NCBI GenBank assembly: GCA_025677835.1
Contig: JAIXMR010000022.1
Location: 1-64,000 of the forward strand
Origin: Sporodiniella umbellata
Lineage: Eukaryota; Mucoromycota; Mucoromycetes; Mucorales; Rhizopodaceae
Direction of reading: 5' to 3'
DNA: 64,000 nt
Below, piece after piece: positions 10,535 to 22,240 of the stretch. The notes beneath the pieces are model-generated. The model did no database searches and was not told where the DNA came from. It worked only from the letters and a program-made list of their open reading frames with translations. A program made the translations under genes and the position numbers. Position 1 is the first letter of the stretch. The number at the start of each line of letters is the position of its first letter.

Positions 10535-12064
10535 ATGACAACCAAAAAATTTTCCAAGCTTAAAGCCTATCTAAGTTCGAACTATACAGAGTTTGCCGAT
10601 GAACAAACTTCTCTACGCCTAAACTCATTATACTCTGATTTCTCTAATGCTCATGCTGTGAATCCATTTGCTTATGATGCCAACGTCGAATTTTGGAAGT
10701 GCATCATACTAGACTGTAATGAGCAAGGTCTTTTAGGGACAGTAGACTACGCCACAGCCATAAACAAAACCACTTTGCCAGGAGAGTTCCATCGACCACT
10801 TAAAGGGAAACCTTTGGCTTTATCGTGTGTATTGGTTAGTAAACACATAGATACACATAGCAGGTTTTGAACTGACCTATTTTTACATTCACTAGGATCG
10901 GTTAGAGAAAGAAGGCACTATAGTTCAGATTGATAAGTTTATAGAACTGTATGCACCCAAGATAGGATGGTCACAGTGGTTTTACAACAAAGTATCACCT
11001 TGGAGTTACTGGGGTCAATCGTTATCTGCACACCAGCTGTTGTATATAGTTATGCCTACTATAATAGCGATTGCAAAAAAAATTCTTTCTGATCACTTCA
11101 GTACTCCTATTATACGAGGGACGGATCATATAATGATTTTTTCGGAATTTAGAGCGAAATACGCACATCGGCTTGTGAACGACTTGGAATTAACAGATAA
11201 CGATCTGGAGCTGGTTTTGAGATATCTAAGCTCTGAGCAAGGTATAGCCATAGCAGATGGTATAAAAGGATATGGAACTACTTACAACGTAAGATAAAGA
11301 GGTATTTGAGACATATGCTATAGGATATTGATTATTCGATAAACAACTAGGTGATAAAGTTCCCACCAAAACAAGGCGAAATAGCAGAGATTACAAAACA
11401 CGATGAGGCTCTGATAAATATACGAACTACATGCAATGCTCTTTCATTGCAAGTAGATGAGCTTCAGAAAAAATCTGAAGAGTTTGCGCAATTGTCGATC
11501 AAGGAACATACCAGTGGGCATTTAGCAAGAGCACGATACTATCTCAGAAGAAAAAAAAACTTGGATCAGGTACTAGAAAAAAGACTGAGGTCTATGGAAA
11601 CAATGGATACCATTTTGATCAAGATTGAAACTTCACATGACGATATACAAGTTGTACAGGCGTTCAACGCTGGCGCTGGTACATTGCGAGATTTATTGAG
11701 TCAAGACGAGTTGAGCATTGAAACAATTCAAGAAGTAATGACAAAGGTTTCCGATTCACTTGAAGAGCAGAAGAAAGTGGAGGATGCTATGCAGACCGGA
11801 TTAGAGGACAGCTCTTTTGATCAAGATTTAGAACAAGAGCTAGCCGAGTTAGTAGAAAAAGAAGCAGAACCTATAACAAGAGAGCTTTCGGGAGAAAATG
11901 TAATCCAAGAAGGCACGAAAAACGAATCTGAAGAACAAAATGCTGTTATACCTCTAGAAAGTACATCACACTCTGAGTTAGCCAGACTAAAGCATATGTT
12001 TAACAATATTCATCATACCCCTAGCTCTGAAAAGAATATACAAAAACAGCCAGAACTGGCTTAA
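10535..12064 (+). CDS. CHM7: CHMP7-like ESCRT-III protein
   Basis: ESCRT-II/III hybrid protein that in yeast and animals works in nuclear-envelope sealing and surveillance. Exons: 10535-10834, 10896-11288 and 11351-12064, giving 468 residues. The N-terminal half (about 1-230) has the winged-helix-like character of the CHMP7 family: NPFAYDANVEFWKCIILDCNEQGLL, then FIELYAPKIGWSQWF, then a hydrophobic segment LYIVMPTIIAIA that may touch membrane. The C-terminal half is a Snf7 domain: EITKHDEALINIRTTCNALSLQV, LARARYYLRRKKNLDQVLEKRL, VVQAFNAGAGTLRDLL. An acidic tail follows. The last region (SELARLKHMFNN) could act as a MIM-like helix. Exon 3 joins in phase 0 at GTG, so that GTG is not a start. 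Length agrees with animal CHMP7 (about 450). Confidence 0.9.
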
Positions 12065-12435
12065 TAAAAACCACTTATATATAAATACTAAACAATCAAT
12101 TGTTTATAAACTTGAACAAACTATAAAAGGCTATCTTTATTTTTGAGTTTAATGCTAGGACATACTTCCTTTCCGTTATCTGTTTCTCAATTAATATTGC
12201 TAGTTTTCCTTAGAAAACAAAACAAAGTAGAGTAAGGTACCTTCCTCAGATGAACCCTTTACTTTTTTGTTACAGTGTTTACGACAATTTCTTCCAATTC
12301 AGAGGTCTATATTTATTTACTAAATGTAGGCTCTCGAAGGTATCAAGTTTTGCGTAGATAGAAGTTCAAGCAGTTTCCATCTCCGTTTCATGAGCTTTGG
12401 TTTCAAATCGTATTTTTTCTTTCAACCTAAAGAAC
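12065..12435. other. Intergenic region, no gene recognised
   Basis: Spacer between CHMP7 and snurportin. AT-rich, with no motif recognised beyond likely 3'-end and promoter sequence. Confidence 0.45.
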
Positions 12436-13566
12436 ATGTCAAATCTTCAACCCTTTACTTTCTATAACCCAAACCCAACACAAAATGAGATAGAGGAACC
12501 TAAATACAACTTTCGAAATTCTGAGGGGGCTCATGATATTGCCACTTCACAAGATCCCCAACCGGTCACTGATCTTAACCCGCATCCTGAAGTACAAGAA
12601 ACGAGACGATTGGAGGCACTTGAAATGCAAAAAACAGTAAACAAAGGCAATCTGTTATTCTTTATATTAAAAAAAAAATTAGCAAAAAAATGATTTGGTA
12701 GATAGTTTGAGACAAATGGATCTGTTTGGTAACAATGACGATGGGCATTCTACACTAAAAAGGGCGCGCGACGATAGTGACGAAGAAATGGAAAGTGCTA
12801 TAAAACTTTCTAAGCACAGTACTCCAAAACTAAAGAAAAAACTACCCAAAAAAAACATATATGCGTAAGAAACAGGCTCCAAGTCTGTTTATTAAGCTGA
12901 ATATCCTATCTATAGTGACCAGATTATGTATGCAGAGTATCTCGAATCAATACCTGGAGACTTTGCTGAAGAATGGCTAAGTGTCGTATGCCCAAAAGGA
13001 AAAAGATGTTTTGTGACTTCTGGGCGTGGGCAAACAATAGCAAGAACAAGAGGGGGAAAGATGATTAACCGATTCCAGTCTATATTGCCTAACGGGTCCT
13101 CGTATGATATGAAACTAGAAAATAGTTGTACAACTAACGTCTTCGAAATTTTAGAGACTATATTGGTACCGAGTATACCATTTTGGATTGTGTGTACAAT
13201 CCAGTCAATTGGACATTTTACGTACTTGACTTAATGTGTTGGCGAGGATATTCTGTTGCTGATTGTGATACAAGCTTTAGAAGCTTTTGGTTACATACCA
13301 AGTTTGATTCTAACGATCTTGATTGCGCAAATAGTGAAAACAGATTTTACAAGTTTATTCCTCTCAATTTTACAGCAACGAGTGAGGTACTAGCCATAGC
13401 AAACAACCCAGAGGGTTACTTGAATGACTTCCAAAAAAAAATGTATGGTGCTGAGGTGGACGGCTTACTCTTCTACCACAAGCAAGCTCACTACGTTGGT
13501 GGAAGTACACCTTTGGTCTGCTGGGTACCTTGCGATCGAATTCCGGAGCTTGTTTCTTATTTGTAA
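12436..13566 (+). CDS. SNUPN: Snurportin-1, m3G-cap snRNP import adaptor
   Basis: Adaptor that binds the trimethylguanosine cap of spliceosomal U snRNPs and importin-beta to bring the snRNPs into the nucleus. Exons: 12436-12636, 12683-12864, 12916-13101 and 13155-13566, giving 326 residues. The N-terminal region contains an Arg/Lys-rich helix (ETRRLEALEMQKTQKNDLVDSLRQ) in the place of the importin-beta-binding domain. A basic linker is followed by the cap-binding domain: EEWLSVVCPKGKRCFVTSGRG, YTILDCVYNPVNWTFYVLDLMCWRG, then VDGLLFYHKQAHYVGGSTPLVCW. These are strong matches to animal snurportin. The exon 3/4 junction has several possible donors; I chose GTATGA at 13102 because it gives a 53-base intron and a continuous alignment. 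The protein is absent from budding yeast, which fits an early-diverging fungus. Confidence 0.93.
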
Positions 13567-14216
13567 TCTAATAAACGTAAACTTTCCACGCAATTGAAAG
13601 AGAAATGACCAATTTTTAACACTTAAAACTATTGTATCAATAACGATCTATCTATATTGTACTTAATAAGGAGAGCCTAGATAAAAAAAACGAGTTCTGC
13701 TTTTATTTCTTTTTCTTATTTTGTATTCTGAAAGCGATCATCGGCCGCTTTATCTCACTTATGTGGACTTTTATAGGCTATAAGATGGAAAAATACCTAT
13801 TAAGAAGTACAGCGCCTACTAAATAAAGGCTCGTTAGCTAAAGAGCACTTTAGTAACAAGCTGATCTATTTTGCTAATATTTAAACAAGAAGCCACTAAA
13901 AAAAGTCTTATATCGTTGTCGTTTAGAAGCTACAAATGTATCTTTACACAACATGTATATGTTTCTAATTGAGGCTAAGGTAACATAAGTTGTCCTCAGA
14001 TAGCAATTCTTACTACACTGCTTTATATTTAATGCCATATTTTTTTCCTTTTGGGCTGGAGTCTTTCGTTTTTTCTTTAATAATGCTATTTTAGACGAAA
14101 CATTTTGATTAAAATCTCCAGTACAATTTTATATCCGCAGAATAAAAATCTGTCTAATAACTGTCACGCTTTAAACTAAAAAGTTCCTCTTTTATTTCTT
14201 TCAAGACTTTCAAAGT
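13567..14216. other. Intergenic region, no gene recognised
   Basis: No frame with recognisable coding character. The final 100 bases before 14217 are pyrimidine-rich and should be the promoter or 5' leader of the deubiquitinase gene. Confidence 0.45.
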
Positions 14217-16298
14217 ATGCCGTTGGAAGATGTTCAAAAAGTAATGGGGGAGCTGTCATCTATTGGGCAGTTTGTACTTGCTCTCATTGGTATCTTCATA
14301 ACCTTAAAGCCTTTTTTCCAACACATGGATGCTCTGCTACCGAAATCAGTAGTTGATTGTTTGTCGATCGTCTTCCAAACACTGGGTCTGCTTGACATAA
14401 CTTATTATTTAAGACCTAAAGAATATTACGAAAAACGTTCCAAAGAGCTAAAAAGTAAACAAAAAAGAAATGAAAACCAACTCCATATACTTTTATATGT
14501 ATATAGTTGTAACAATAAAAATAAAGGACATTTTCCTATTCAAGAAACTAAATAGACCTTAGGGAGCGCACTTGCAACAATTTACAGTGCTTCACATATT
14601 TGCATAAATTCGCCCATTTCGCCTAACAACCCTTCTATCTGGGCTTCAGGACTTAAAAACACCGGAAATTCTTGCTTTATGAATTCTGTTTTACAAGTAA
14701 TTTGATTTAAATCTACTCTTCTCGTCTTAAACATTATAAATAGGCACTGTCTGCACTTCCTTACCTACATCAACATTTGAACGATTTTAGCAAGTCTGCT
14801 TCAGGCATATCTCTGCCCGTAGCACGCTCGCTCTTGCTCACCCTTAGAAGGCTTGTAAAGCCGGTTGACCGTCAGTTTTACCTAAATTTTTTCTATCAGC
14901 GTATATACTTCAATCCAACAGAAATTGTCACAGCCCTTTCGTCCAACCGCCGCATTATTAGCCGAGAACAGCAGGACGCGGAAGAGTTTTTTCAGCTAGT
15001 CTCAAGCGCATTGGATACAGAAGGTCAGCGAGTTGCCCAGGCATCTTTGTCGGGGGGCGGCTTAAAAAGTTTGATTCAGGATCAAAAAAGAACCGAGTAT
15101 TGTAATCCTTTTACAGGATTGTTAGCGAGTCGACTATCATGCTTAACGTGCGGGTATACAGTCAAGTATCTTCAGTACCCCCTTTTACTATATAAGAAAG
15201 TAATATTGAACTAAAAGAAATAGCCTTCTCTCTTTTTTTTTATATAATTTAGGGAGCTATACGACACTTCGCGTTCAACAACATTCAGCTGAATGTACCC
15301 AACAAAGTATAATGAATACATTAACCTAGCTTATGAAAAAAAGTATATTAAACGATCAAGCTTCACTTTTCTTTATAAAAAAAAAAAAACAGTCATCAGC
15401 CACACTAGGTGAATGTCTGTCTCAACTGACAGCTATAGAATATCTAGACGATGTCTCCTGTCGTCTGTGTTCATTCAAAGCAACCCTTAGATCTCTTGAA
15501 AAGGAGATCCAAGGTGCCAAAAAAAAGAAGAAACTCATTGCTAAAAAGAAGCTAATGGAAAAAACTCTTAAGGAAAACCAGATAGAGAATGAAGAGATTG
15601 AATGTGTACGTACCAGCGGCAAAAGCACGAAACAGGTTATGGTAGCTAAACCTCCAAAAATATTATGTCTGCATGTCTCCCGTTCAGCTTATCTTCAAAC
15701 TGGTATGGTGTACAAAAACCCCTGTCATCTTTTATTCCCCGAGGTTTTGGATTTGGCACCGTTCGCGACAGGAGGCGATCTGAACACAACCAATCCCCGA
15801 ACACCTATTTCTGTTGGTAAAGGCTCGCGTGTGCTTTATGAGTTGATGAGTGTAGTTGTACATTATGGAAGTCACAGTTCTGGTCACTTTGTGGCATATA
15901 AAAGATGTATCTACTCAGATGGGTGTGCATGCTCGTTATGCCAAAAAATAGAGGATTACGCACCCCAAGATATTTGGTACAGGATATCTGATACAAAAGT
16001 GGATAAATGCCATATTGAAGATGTGTTAAACTCCAATCCATATATGTTATTTTACGAAATAATAGAGGGATCAGATGATGACTTTGAAGATGGCCAAGAC
16101 TCTAAAGAATCTCTCAAGGAAGCAGACACAACAAAGCCAGCTCAAAATAAGATAAAAAAACCTGTAGAAAACAAAGAAATAAAGTCAGCAGAAGATAAAG
16201 CAAAAGACTTGGATAGTGAACTGTACAATTCACTTGATGAAGCTGCCAAAGAAGCACTACTTTTAGCCAATGCACTGATGGCTCAAGACGCTAAATAA
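14217..16298 (+). CDS. USP30-like membrane-anchored ubiquitin-specific protease
   Basis: Deubiquitinase of the USP (C19) family. Exons: 14217-14508, 14563-14696, 14744-15160, 15253-15306 and 15393-16298, about 600 residues. Exon 1 could instead end at 14454, giving 582. Exon 1 encodes a hydrophobic segment (GQFVLALIGIFITLKPFF) and a basic stretch, so the enzyme is probably anchored in a membrane. Cys box: GLKNTGNSCFMNSVLQ (catalytic Cys codon 14673-14675). Further USP blocks are REQQDAEEFFQLV, the first zinc knuckle CLTCGYT, and the second knuckle CRLC. The His box is HSSGHFVAYKR (His 15895-15897), followed by WYRISDTKV and PYMLFYE. The short stretch after CGYT aligns residue for residue in length with human USP30. 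Family knowledge: USP30 and yeast Ubp16 are mitochondrial outer-membrane enzymes, and USP30 opposes mitophagy. The linker 15495-15590 is Lys-rich. Confidence 0.88.
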
Positions 16299-18190
16299 AA
16301 CAAAGGAGAAAACCTGTTTTTTTTTGTTTTGTTTTGCTTTGCTCTGTTTTCCTTTCTTTTAGTATCACACTATCTGCGCAACGTTTGTTTTGGCTTAGCT
16401 TTAGTCATAAGTTGTCAACAATTTTTTGGTTCAAAAAGGAATAGCATAAAAAAAAGTGGTACAAAATGCTTCTATCAAAACAAACAAGTAGTGTAATGCT
16501 GTAATTCCTAAGATATATCACAATTTCTGGATCAGTGAAAAGATCTTGACTGCAATTTTACATAGCTATACAGACTGTTGAGCAGATCGTAAAAAGTAGA
16601 AGACCTCTATGTACAAAAGAAAGGCCTTATAACCATCAAAACAATATATCTCCTTGCTTTGTACAGTATCTCACTGCCACATATATATAGAATAGTATTC
16701 CGCTCTAAGTTAGGTGCTGAAGAGCTTTTATTTAAAAAACAATACTTTAAATAGCCCAGTCAGATAAGGCTGAGTGAAAAAAAAACAAATTATTGATACC
16801 ATACTTACATTTACGAATAAATACAAGCATAGACTTTGCTTCACTGAAGGTTCAATTAAAGAAGTCTTTCCAATGACCAGATAAAACTACTACTACACGT
16901 TGCTATACATGCCCTTTTATTGGCAATGCATAGGCTATCTTAAACTGTTTATTAAAATACAGCTTATGTTTCTTTGCAGTGTTATTGACAAAAGAAGAAA
17001 ATCTTGAAACATTCTGCCAAATGATGACCCAGACAGCAATTTCCGTATACCATTTTTTGATTCGTATAAACATGCATGTGTATCATTTAAAGCCGGGTTT
17101 TCATCTTTCGACTACATAACAACACTATCCCGCTTTTTCCATACTAGAACTGTCAAACACAAGGCTGGATCAGCTTTTTTTGTATAACGTTCCCATGATA
17201 CGAATTTTGCTTTATTACTAGAAAATGCATATATGTAGCTATATTAATTTTTTTTTTTATGAATAAAGCATTATTTAGCCAAAAAAAGAAAGGGGGGATT
17301 GAATAGGGTATTTGGATTACACATCATGCTGTTGCTATTGGGCTAAGAAATTAAATTAAAGATGAACAGCCCTCGATTCGAGGGTTTTTTTGTTGAGAAA
17401 AGGTTAAAAGCAATTTGAACGTAAAAGTAGCGGCTTGTAAATAGGGACAATGGATTCAATAGAAACCGTTTGTTTTACGATAACAATAGTGATACTTCAA
17501 TCTAATCATATATTTGGGCATAAAGCATGTCTGGCTTTTATAGTGGTATGTATTGTTTTTGATATGACCTAATAACATTCTATCAGACCTACAAAGTCCT
17601 CTAAAAGTCTTACTTTCCCATTCCTCAGGCTCAATTAAGCGACGAGAGGACCAAGTATATAGTCAGATTATGTTGACTGCTTTGAGTTTACTTGTTTTCT
17701 TGATAATCTGCACTTTTTCCGGACAGTAGTGTAACATGAAGTTTTTTCTTTTTATTTTTTATTTGCAGAGTAAAAAGACTAAACGCGATTTTAGTAGCTT
17801 TTCTCAACTGAAAATTGATGGATGTGGTACGTTATCTTCTTTTACAATAGCTGTAGCTCAAGATAAACTGTAAGGGGCTTTCAGCAATTTCATCGTACCC
17901 ACAAAGCTACCTTGAGCTCCCAGATATACATCAAATATTCGATAGCGATCTTCATTAGTGTAACATTAAGGCAAAAGAAAACAGGAATTTGACAGGCTGT
18001 AGCTAAAAAAAAAATGGAGGTGCGTAGTAGCCACATGAGCATCTGCCCCTAAAAAAACTAGAACCAAAAAAAAAAAAAAAAAATAACAAAATTCTTGAGG
18101 AACAAAAAAATGGAATTAGACAATAAGAAGACAAAAACAATCTTGAGGCGAAAGCAATATAATAAATTTACAAATAGAAAAACAATGGTG
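16299..18190. other. Gene-poor region of about 1.9 kb
   Basis: No protein-coding gene recognised on either strand. The sequence is AT-rich with frequent stops. Two items stand out. One is a 6-bp hairpin (CCCTCG att CGAGGG) directly followed by seven T at 17370-17391. The other is an exon-like patch at 17769-17825 after a TTTGCAG, encoding SKKTKRDFSSFSQLKIDGCG, for which I found no partner exon. This region may hold a non-coding transcript or decayed sequence. Confidence 0.5.
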
Positions 18191-19404
18191 CTAGACCTTT
18201 ATTATAGGAGTAGGAAACTGAAGTTTCCTGTGAAGATGATACGAGATCTGTACATAGTCGGGATCTTCATCTGGTGTTATGAATGAGTGTCGTAGCATGA
18301 AGTCAATCATCACTAATATATGTATATACGTGTAAGGTATACAGTTGTTTCAAAGAAAAAAAAAAGCTTACCGATAGCCGAATTCACTTTCCACTCTCCA
18401 TTCAGTATTGTTTGTTTCACCTGTTTTTTACAGTCAGTGACCACACGCTACGAGTATTGTACTTTACCTTTTCTAGAGGCCAAAAATAAAAACAATCCAC
18501 TTCTCCATCACGGGGTGTAGGTTTGAAATCTTTTGGTAGTTCAAGATCGAAAATATATCTAAAAAAAAACCAAATTAAGATTACACTTTTTACTAGATTG
18601 TCCAATATGTTGACAAGAGAAAAAAAAATCCTACTGTGTTTCTGGTTGTAATCCATTTGGTGTAGAAGTGTAATAGGTAACAGCATTTGTACTACGTGCC
18701 TGGAAAAATAAATGACTTAAGTAAAGAGCTCAGTCGATTTATATGTACCTTTGAAGCTAGCTCCGGTGGTATACTTGCTTCTTCGTCGCATTCTTTGATT
18801 ATAGTGTCTTTGATTTTGTATTGGTAGGTGATTCCGCCTGCAACCTAAATAGCAAAATGAATTAGATTTGCAAATTTATGTCCGTGTTTTTTTTCTCTTA
18901 CACAGTTATCCAATAGCCCCGGCCAAGTCTGTTTAGTTTTAGACCTTCGAGCAATCCACATATATATTTGACCATCGTCAGCTACAACATAAGCATTGAG
19001 ATGAGCTCCAAAAGTAGAAATACCAAAGAGAGGTGTCGCGGCGCGCTCAATTACAAAAACTATCTCTTTATTTCCATAAACTGGATAAAGCTCATTCCGC
19101 CAACCTTTTAGAACAGGAAACTCTTGACGGTTACGCCAAGTATTGGCCAAATCTTTGATTACTTCTGAGCGTTTCTCAAAAGTATCGACCCACGGCGCAA
19201 ATGAAACTTGGTTTTGTTGTATGTTGAAAGGAGAGGGAAGGTTGCTATTGTATATTTTGAGAGAGGAAACGACACTTGGCAGTATATGACCAATCAATGC
19301 ACCATCATGCTCAAATGGAATTGGTATGTCCTCCATGCTTTTGAAGGAATAAGGGAACTTGTCGCAAGACTGTGCTGCTTCTAACAAAGATTGATGGACC
19401 TTCA

Positions 19405-19405
<1 letters not shown>
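18191..19405 (-). CDS. DUF4743/Nudix-domain protein (NUDT20-like)
   Basis: Six exons read right to left: 18902-19405, 18749-18844, 18635-18699, 18468-18558, 18372-18420 and 18191-18312, giving 308 residues. The N-terminal half is the DUF4743 module found before a Nudix fold in the plant Nudix-20 and fungal thiamine-pyrophosphokinase-related proteins: ATPLFGISTFGAHLNAYV, then [28 protein letters not shown]. The Nudix box is degenerate: after GGITYQYKIKDT comes IIKECDEEASIPPEL, which keeps the KECxEEA core but replaces the terminal Gly by Ser. It continues YIFDLELPKDFKPTPRDGEVDCFYFWPLEKV and ends with a helical part (VMIDFMLRHSFITPDEDPDYV). Family members hydrolyse damaged or oxidised thiamine diphosphates or related nucleotides. 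The substrate here is not evident. All five introns close in frame. An ATT repeat abuts the start codon. Confidence 0.88.
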
Positions 19406-19435
<30 letters not shown>

Positions 19436-19436
19436 G
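19406..19436. repeat. ATT/AAT trinucleotide microsatellite
   Basis: About nine uninterrupted ATT units lie immediately upstream of the start codon of the minus-strand DUF4743/Nudix gene, so they would sit in its 5' leader as AAT repeats. Such tracts commonly vary in length between strains. Confidence 0.9.
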
Positions 19437-22240
19437 TAAAAGCGAAAAACAATGTTAATAACAGAAAAAAAGGGGGGTTTATATAGTTACTTGAAGTTAA
19501 AGTTTGAAAGTATATGGACTAAGCCCCAGACTTTTATATACCACGACAGTTACTTTGGCCTATTTAGATTTCAGACATTTTTGTTGGCCATCAGTCTGTT
19601 TGTCTAAAGAGAGGATCGATCATGCATCTCGTAAGGATGGGAAAAGACGGTGTAACAAACATAAACCAAGTCTTTCAAGGAGAGGTTGACCCCGAGAGTT
19701 TGTTTTATTTTTATTTTTAAAAAAAGAACTAACTGAGGTAACTATAAACTTCTATTTTGGATTGAGTCAGCTTCAGTCTATAAAAAAAACTCCTTATCTG
19801 ACACAGTGTTTGTTTAGAATTGCAAATGGTTTGCTTCAGACATTACATTAAATGGCGGCGCCTTAACCGTCTGAATTGAAGGGAGAGGGATTCTCGACCA
19901 ACACTTTTATTAAAGCTTGTCATCTCTGAGTCTGCTCAACAGCAAGCTCGTTATAGATTAAAACCGTTAACACTAATTATGTTTTGAAAGTTTTAAATAT
20001 GCATTGAGAAAAAAGAACAGTTGAACCAAATGTTTTATAAATTGATGTCCAAACTCAACTATCTACTAGCTTTTGTTCTTTACAATTCCATATAACAGTA
20101 AGAGATGGGGAAAAACATTCTCTTTTGATAAATACACTTTTCAAACAAAATGGCAGCTATAACCACAATAACGGTACTTGAAAAAAGAAAAGCGTTTGGT
20201 ATAACTATTGTAGTCCACGTTAAGTATCGACAGAAATCAAACCTAACTTGCTTCCAATGGTACACTACCCAAAACCTTGTTTTCTTTCTGCGGAAACACG
20301 TTAGCTAATTATCCGTAACAAAAATCCTAGAGCCATTGGCCCATAAAAATTCATTGGTAGCCGATTATTGACAAATGATGCAGAGTTACTTCATGAAATT
20401 AAGATTTGGTTTCTGAATACAAAAAGAGCACACAAGCACAGATGTTCTTAAACACAAAGTGAAAAATAAAACGGATATACCTGTGCTTTCTCCATAGAAG
20501 CCTCATTCAGTGTTTTTATTTTTATTTTTATTTTTATTTTTTTATTCGAAAAGGAGGTTTAATAAAGGAGTTTGTTTTGCCATTTCTATAAAACAAAAAC
20601 ATCCTTGAAAAACTGGAACTTTATGAGGGATATACATATGACCGTGCTAGTTGCCTCAAATATAGAACATTACGTGTACATGTATTTAGTGTTTTACTAG
20701 CTTCAAACTTTTACTTTCAGTAGCTCAAATAAAAGTCTAATGTGTTCTACTGGAGTAAAAAAAATGTCTTTTCAAGTAGCTCTATCATTGTTTATTTCTC
20801 TTATTGTTTTTTTTTTTACTATACCGCCGTTATTGACTAACTTTCTAAAAAGCACTTAACTGAGTACTACAAATCTAGAACTAAACTCAAATTTACTTTA
20901 ACTAATCATATGTACTCTGGTGGCGGCATATAGGGCTTTTTATTTTTATACCTCTAGACTAAAACATAACACACTCCTGTTCCTGCTCTTCAATATAAAT
21001 ATGTTTTTTATTTTCCTTTATGGTGTCTTCAAAATAGACACATATATTCCTATATACATCTAGTGTTTTTAAACAACCTACACTAATACAGAGCGCTTAT
21101 GTAGTAGGAATTATCAAAAAAAGTCTTTTTTTCGATGTGTTTTGAACCGGTACATAACGTTTCCAAAACTAACGCTGTATTTCATAATATAACTTATATA
21201 CAAATATACAACTTCCGTTTTGGAGTCACTTCACATAAGCTAAAAATAATAAAGAAGCTTTTTTCTTTTTTTTTTTTTTTACTTCCAGCACTCAAATTTG
21301 TATAATATAATCGCTTTGAAGACTTTGTGATCATTGTCTGTATTAGTCTCTTGAGTATTTAAAGGTATGATTAGCCCATGATTTAAAATGTGCTTTAGAA
21401 ATACTGAAGTAGTCCAAGTATATATTTACTAGACATATCAGTGTGTCTGCTTTAAATAGCAATATTTAATGAGAAAAGATCTTCATTTTTGCTTTTAATT
21501 TTAATGACAAAATACGCAGGTACAGAAGTATAAAACCCTACAGTTTCCTGGGTAATACACGGGAAAAAAGCCCAACTAGAGAAATAGGCCATCGTTTCAT
21601 ATTCCTATGAAGCTCAAGATTGTTTATTACTTTATATACATAAGGTCTATAGTTTTTTTTCTGAAATGTTATTGCCTATATTCATTCTATACCAGTTTCG
21701 AGGCTTTTATCATTCAAAATTGTTTTCAAACTTGTACTGAGCCAAATGTTTTGAGTTCAATAGATGTAAGTCGCTATACAGTATACTATATAAGGAGTAA
21801 GGTGTCTGGGTGCTAACGTCAAACAATAATGTATCAAAAATGTATGCTGAAAACCCTTTAAAACAAAAAATCAAAGTACGTTAAGTAGTAAAAGAAAAGT
21901 ATCATTTAGCTCTGTACTAATAAAATTATACACTCAATACATACGATAGTTTAGCAAGCAATACTTCTTTTAACTAGAAAATTGTACAGCTGCTTTACGA
22001 GACACTTCGACAGGAAAGGCCTTATATTCACTAAAAGCCAAAAAAAAAAAAAAGTTCTAGAAGCAGTAGTTTTTCAAAGGCTCAATGATCAGTGACAGCC
22101 AATTTTCTTGTATCTGTACTAAAACAGGTACCGTCGTGTATCCGTGACTTACAATGACTGCTTTTTTTTCTGTCAAAATAAAAAAAAAAAAAAAAAAAAC
22201 TCTATTTTTGATTTAGATTAACAAAGGACATCGATCGAAC
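19437..22240. other. Gene-poor region of about 2.8 kb
   Basis: I recognise no gene on either strand. The longest open frames are under 70 codons and have no family features. The sequence shows several (TTTTA)n-like runs (20515-20545), poly-T runs (20807-20818, 21261-21280) and poly-A runs (22041-22053, 22181-22199). It separates the minus-strand Nudix gene from the plus-strand DBP4 gene and must contain both promoters, but it is much longer than other divergent spacers here. Confidence 0.5.

Noticed and set aside
11351..12064. Separate Snf7-only gene starting at 11351
   Set aside because: The start is a GTG directly after a TAG acceptor, and joining to the upstream exons gives a full CHMP7.
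14217..14555. Independent 112-residue membrane protein
   Set aside because: Its splice phases allow joining to the USP exons, and USP30-like enzymes have an N-terminal anchor; a separate gene remains possible but less likely.
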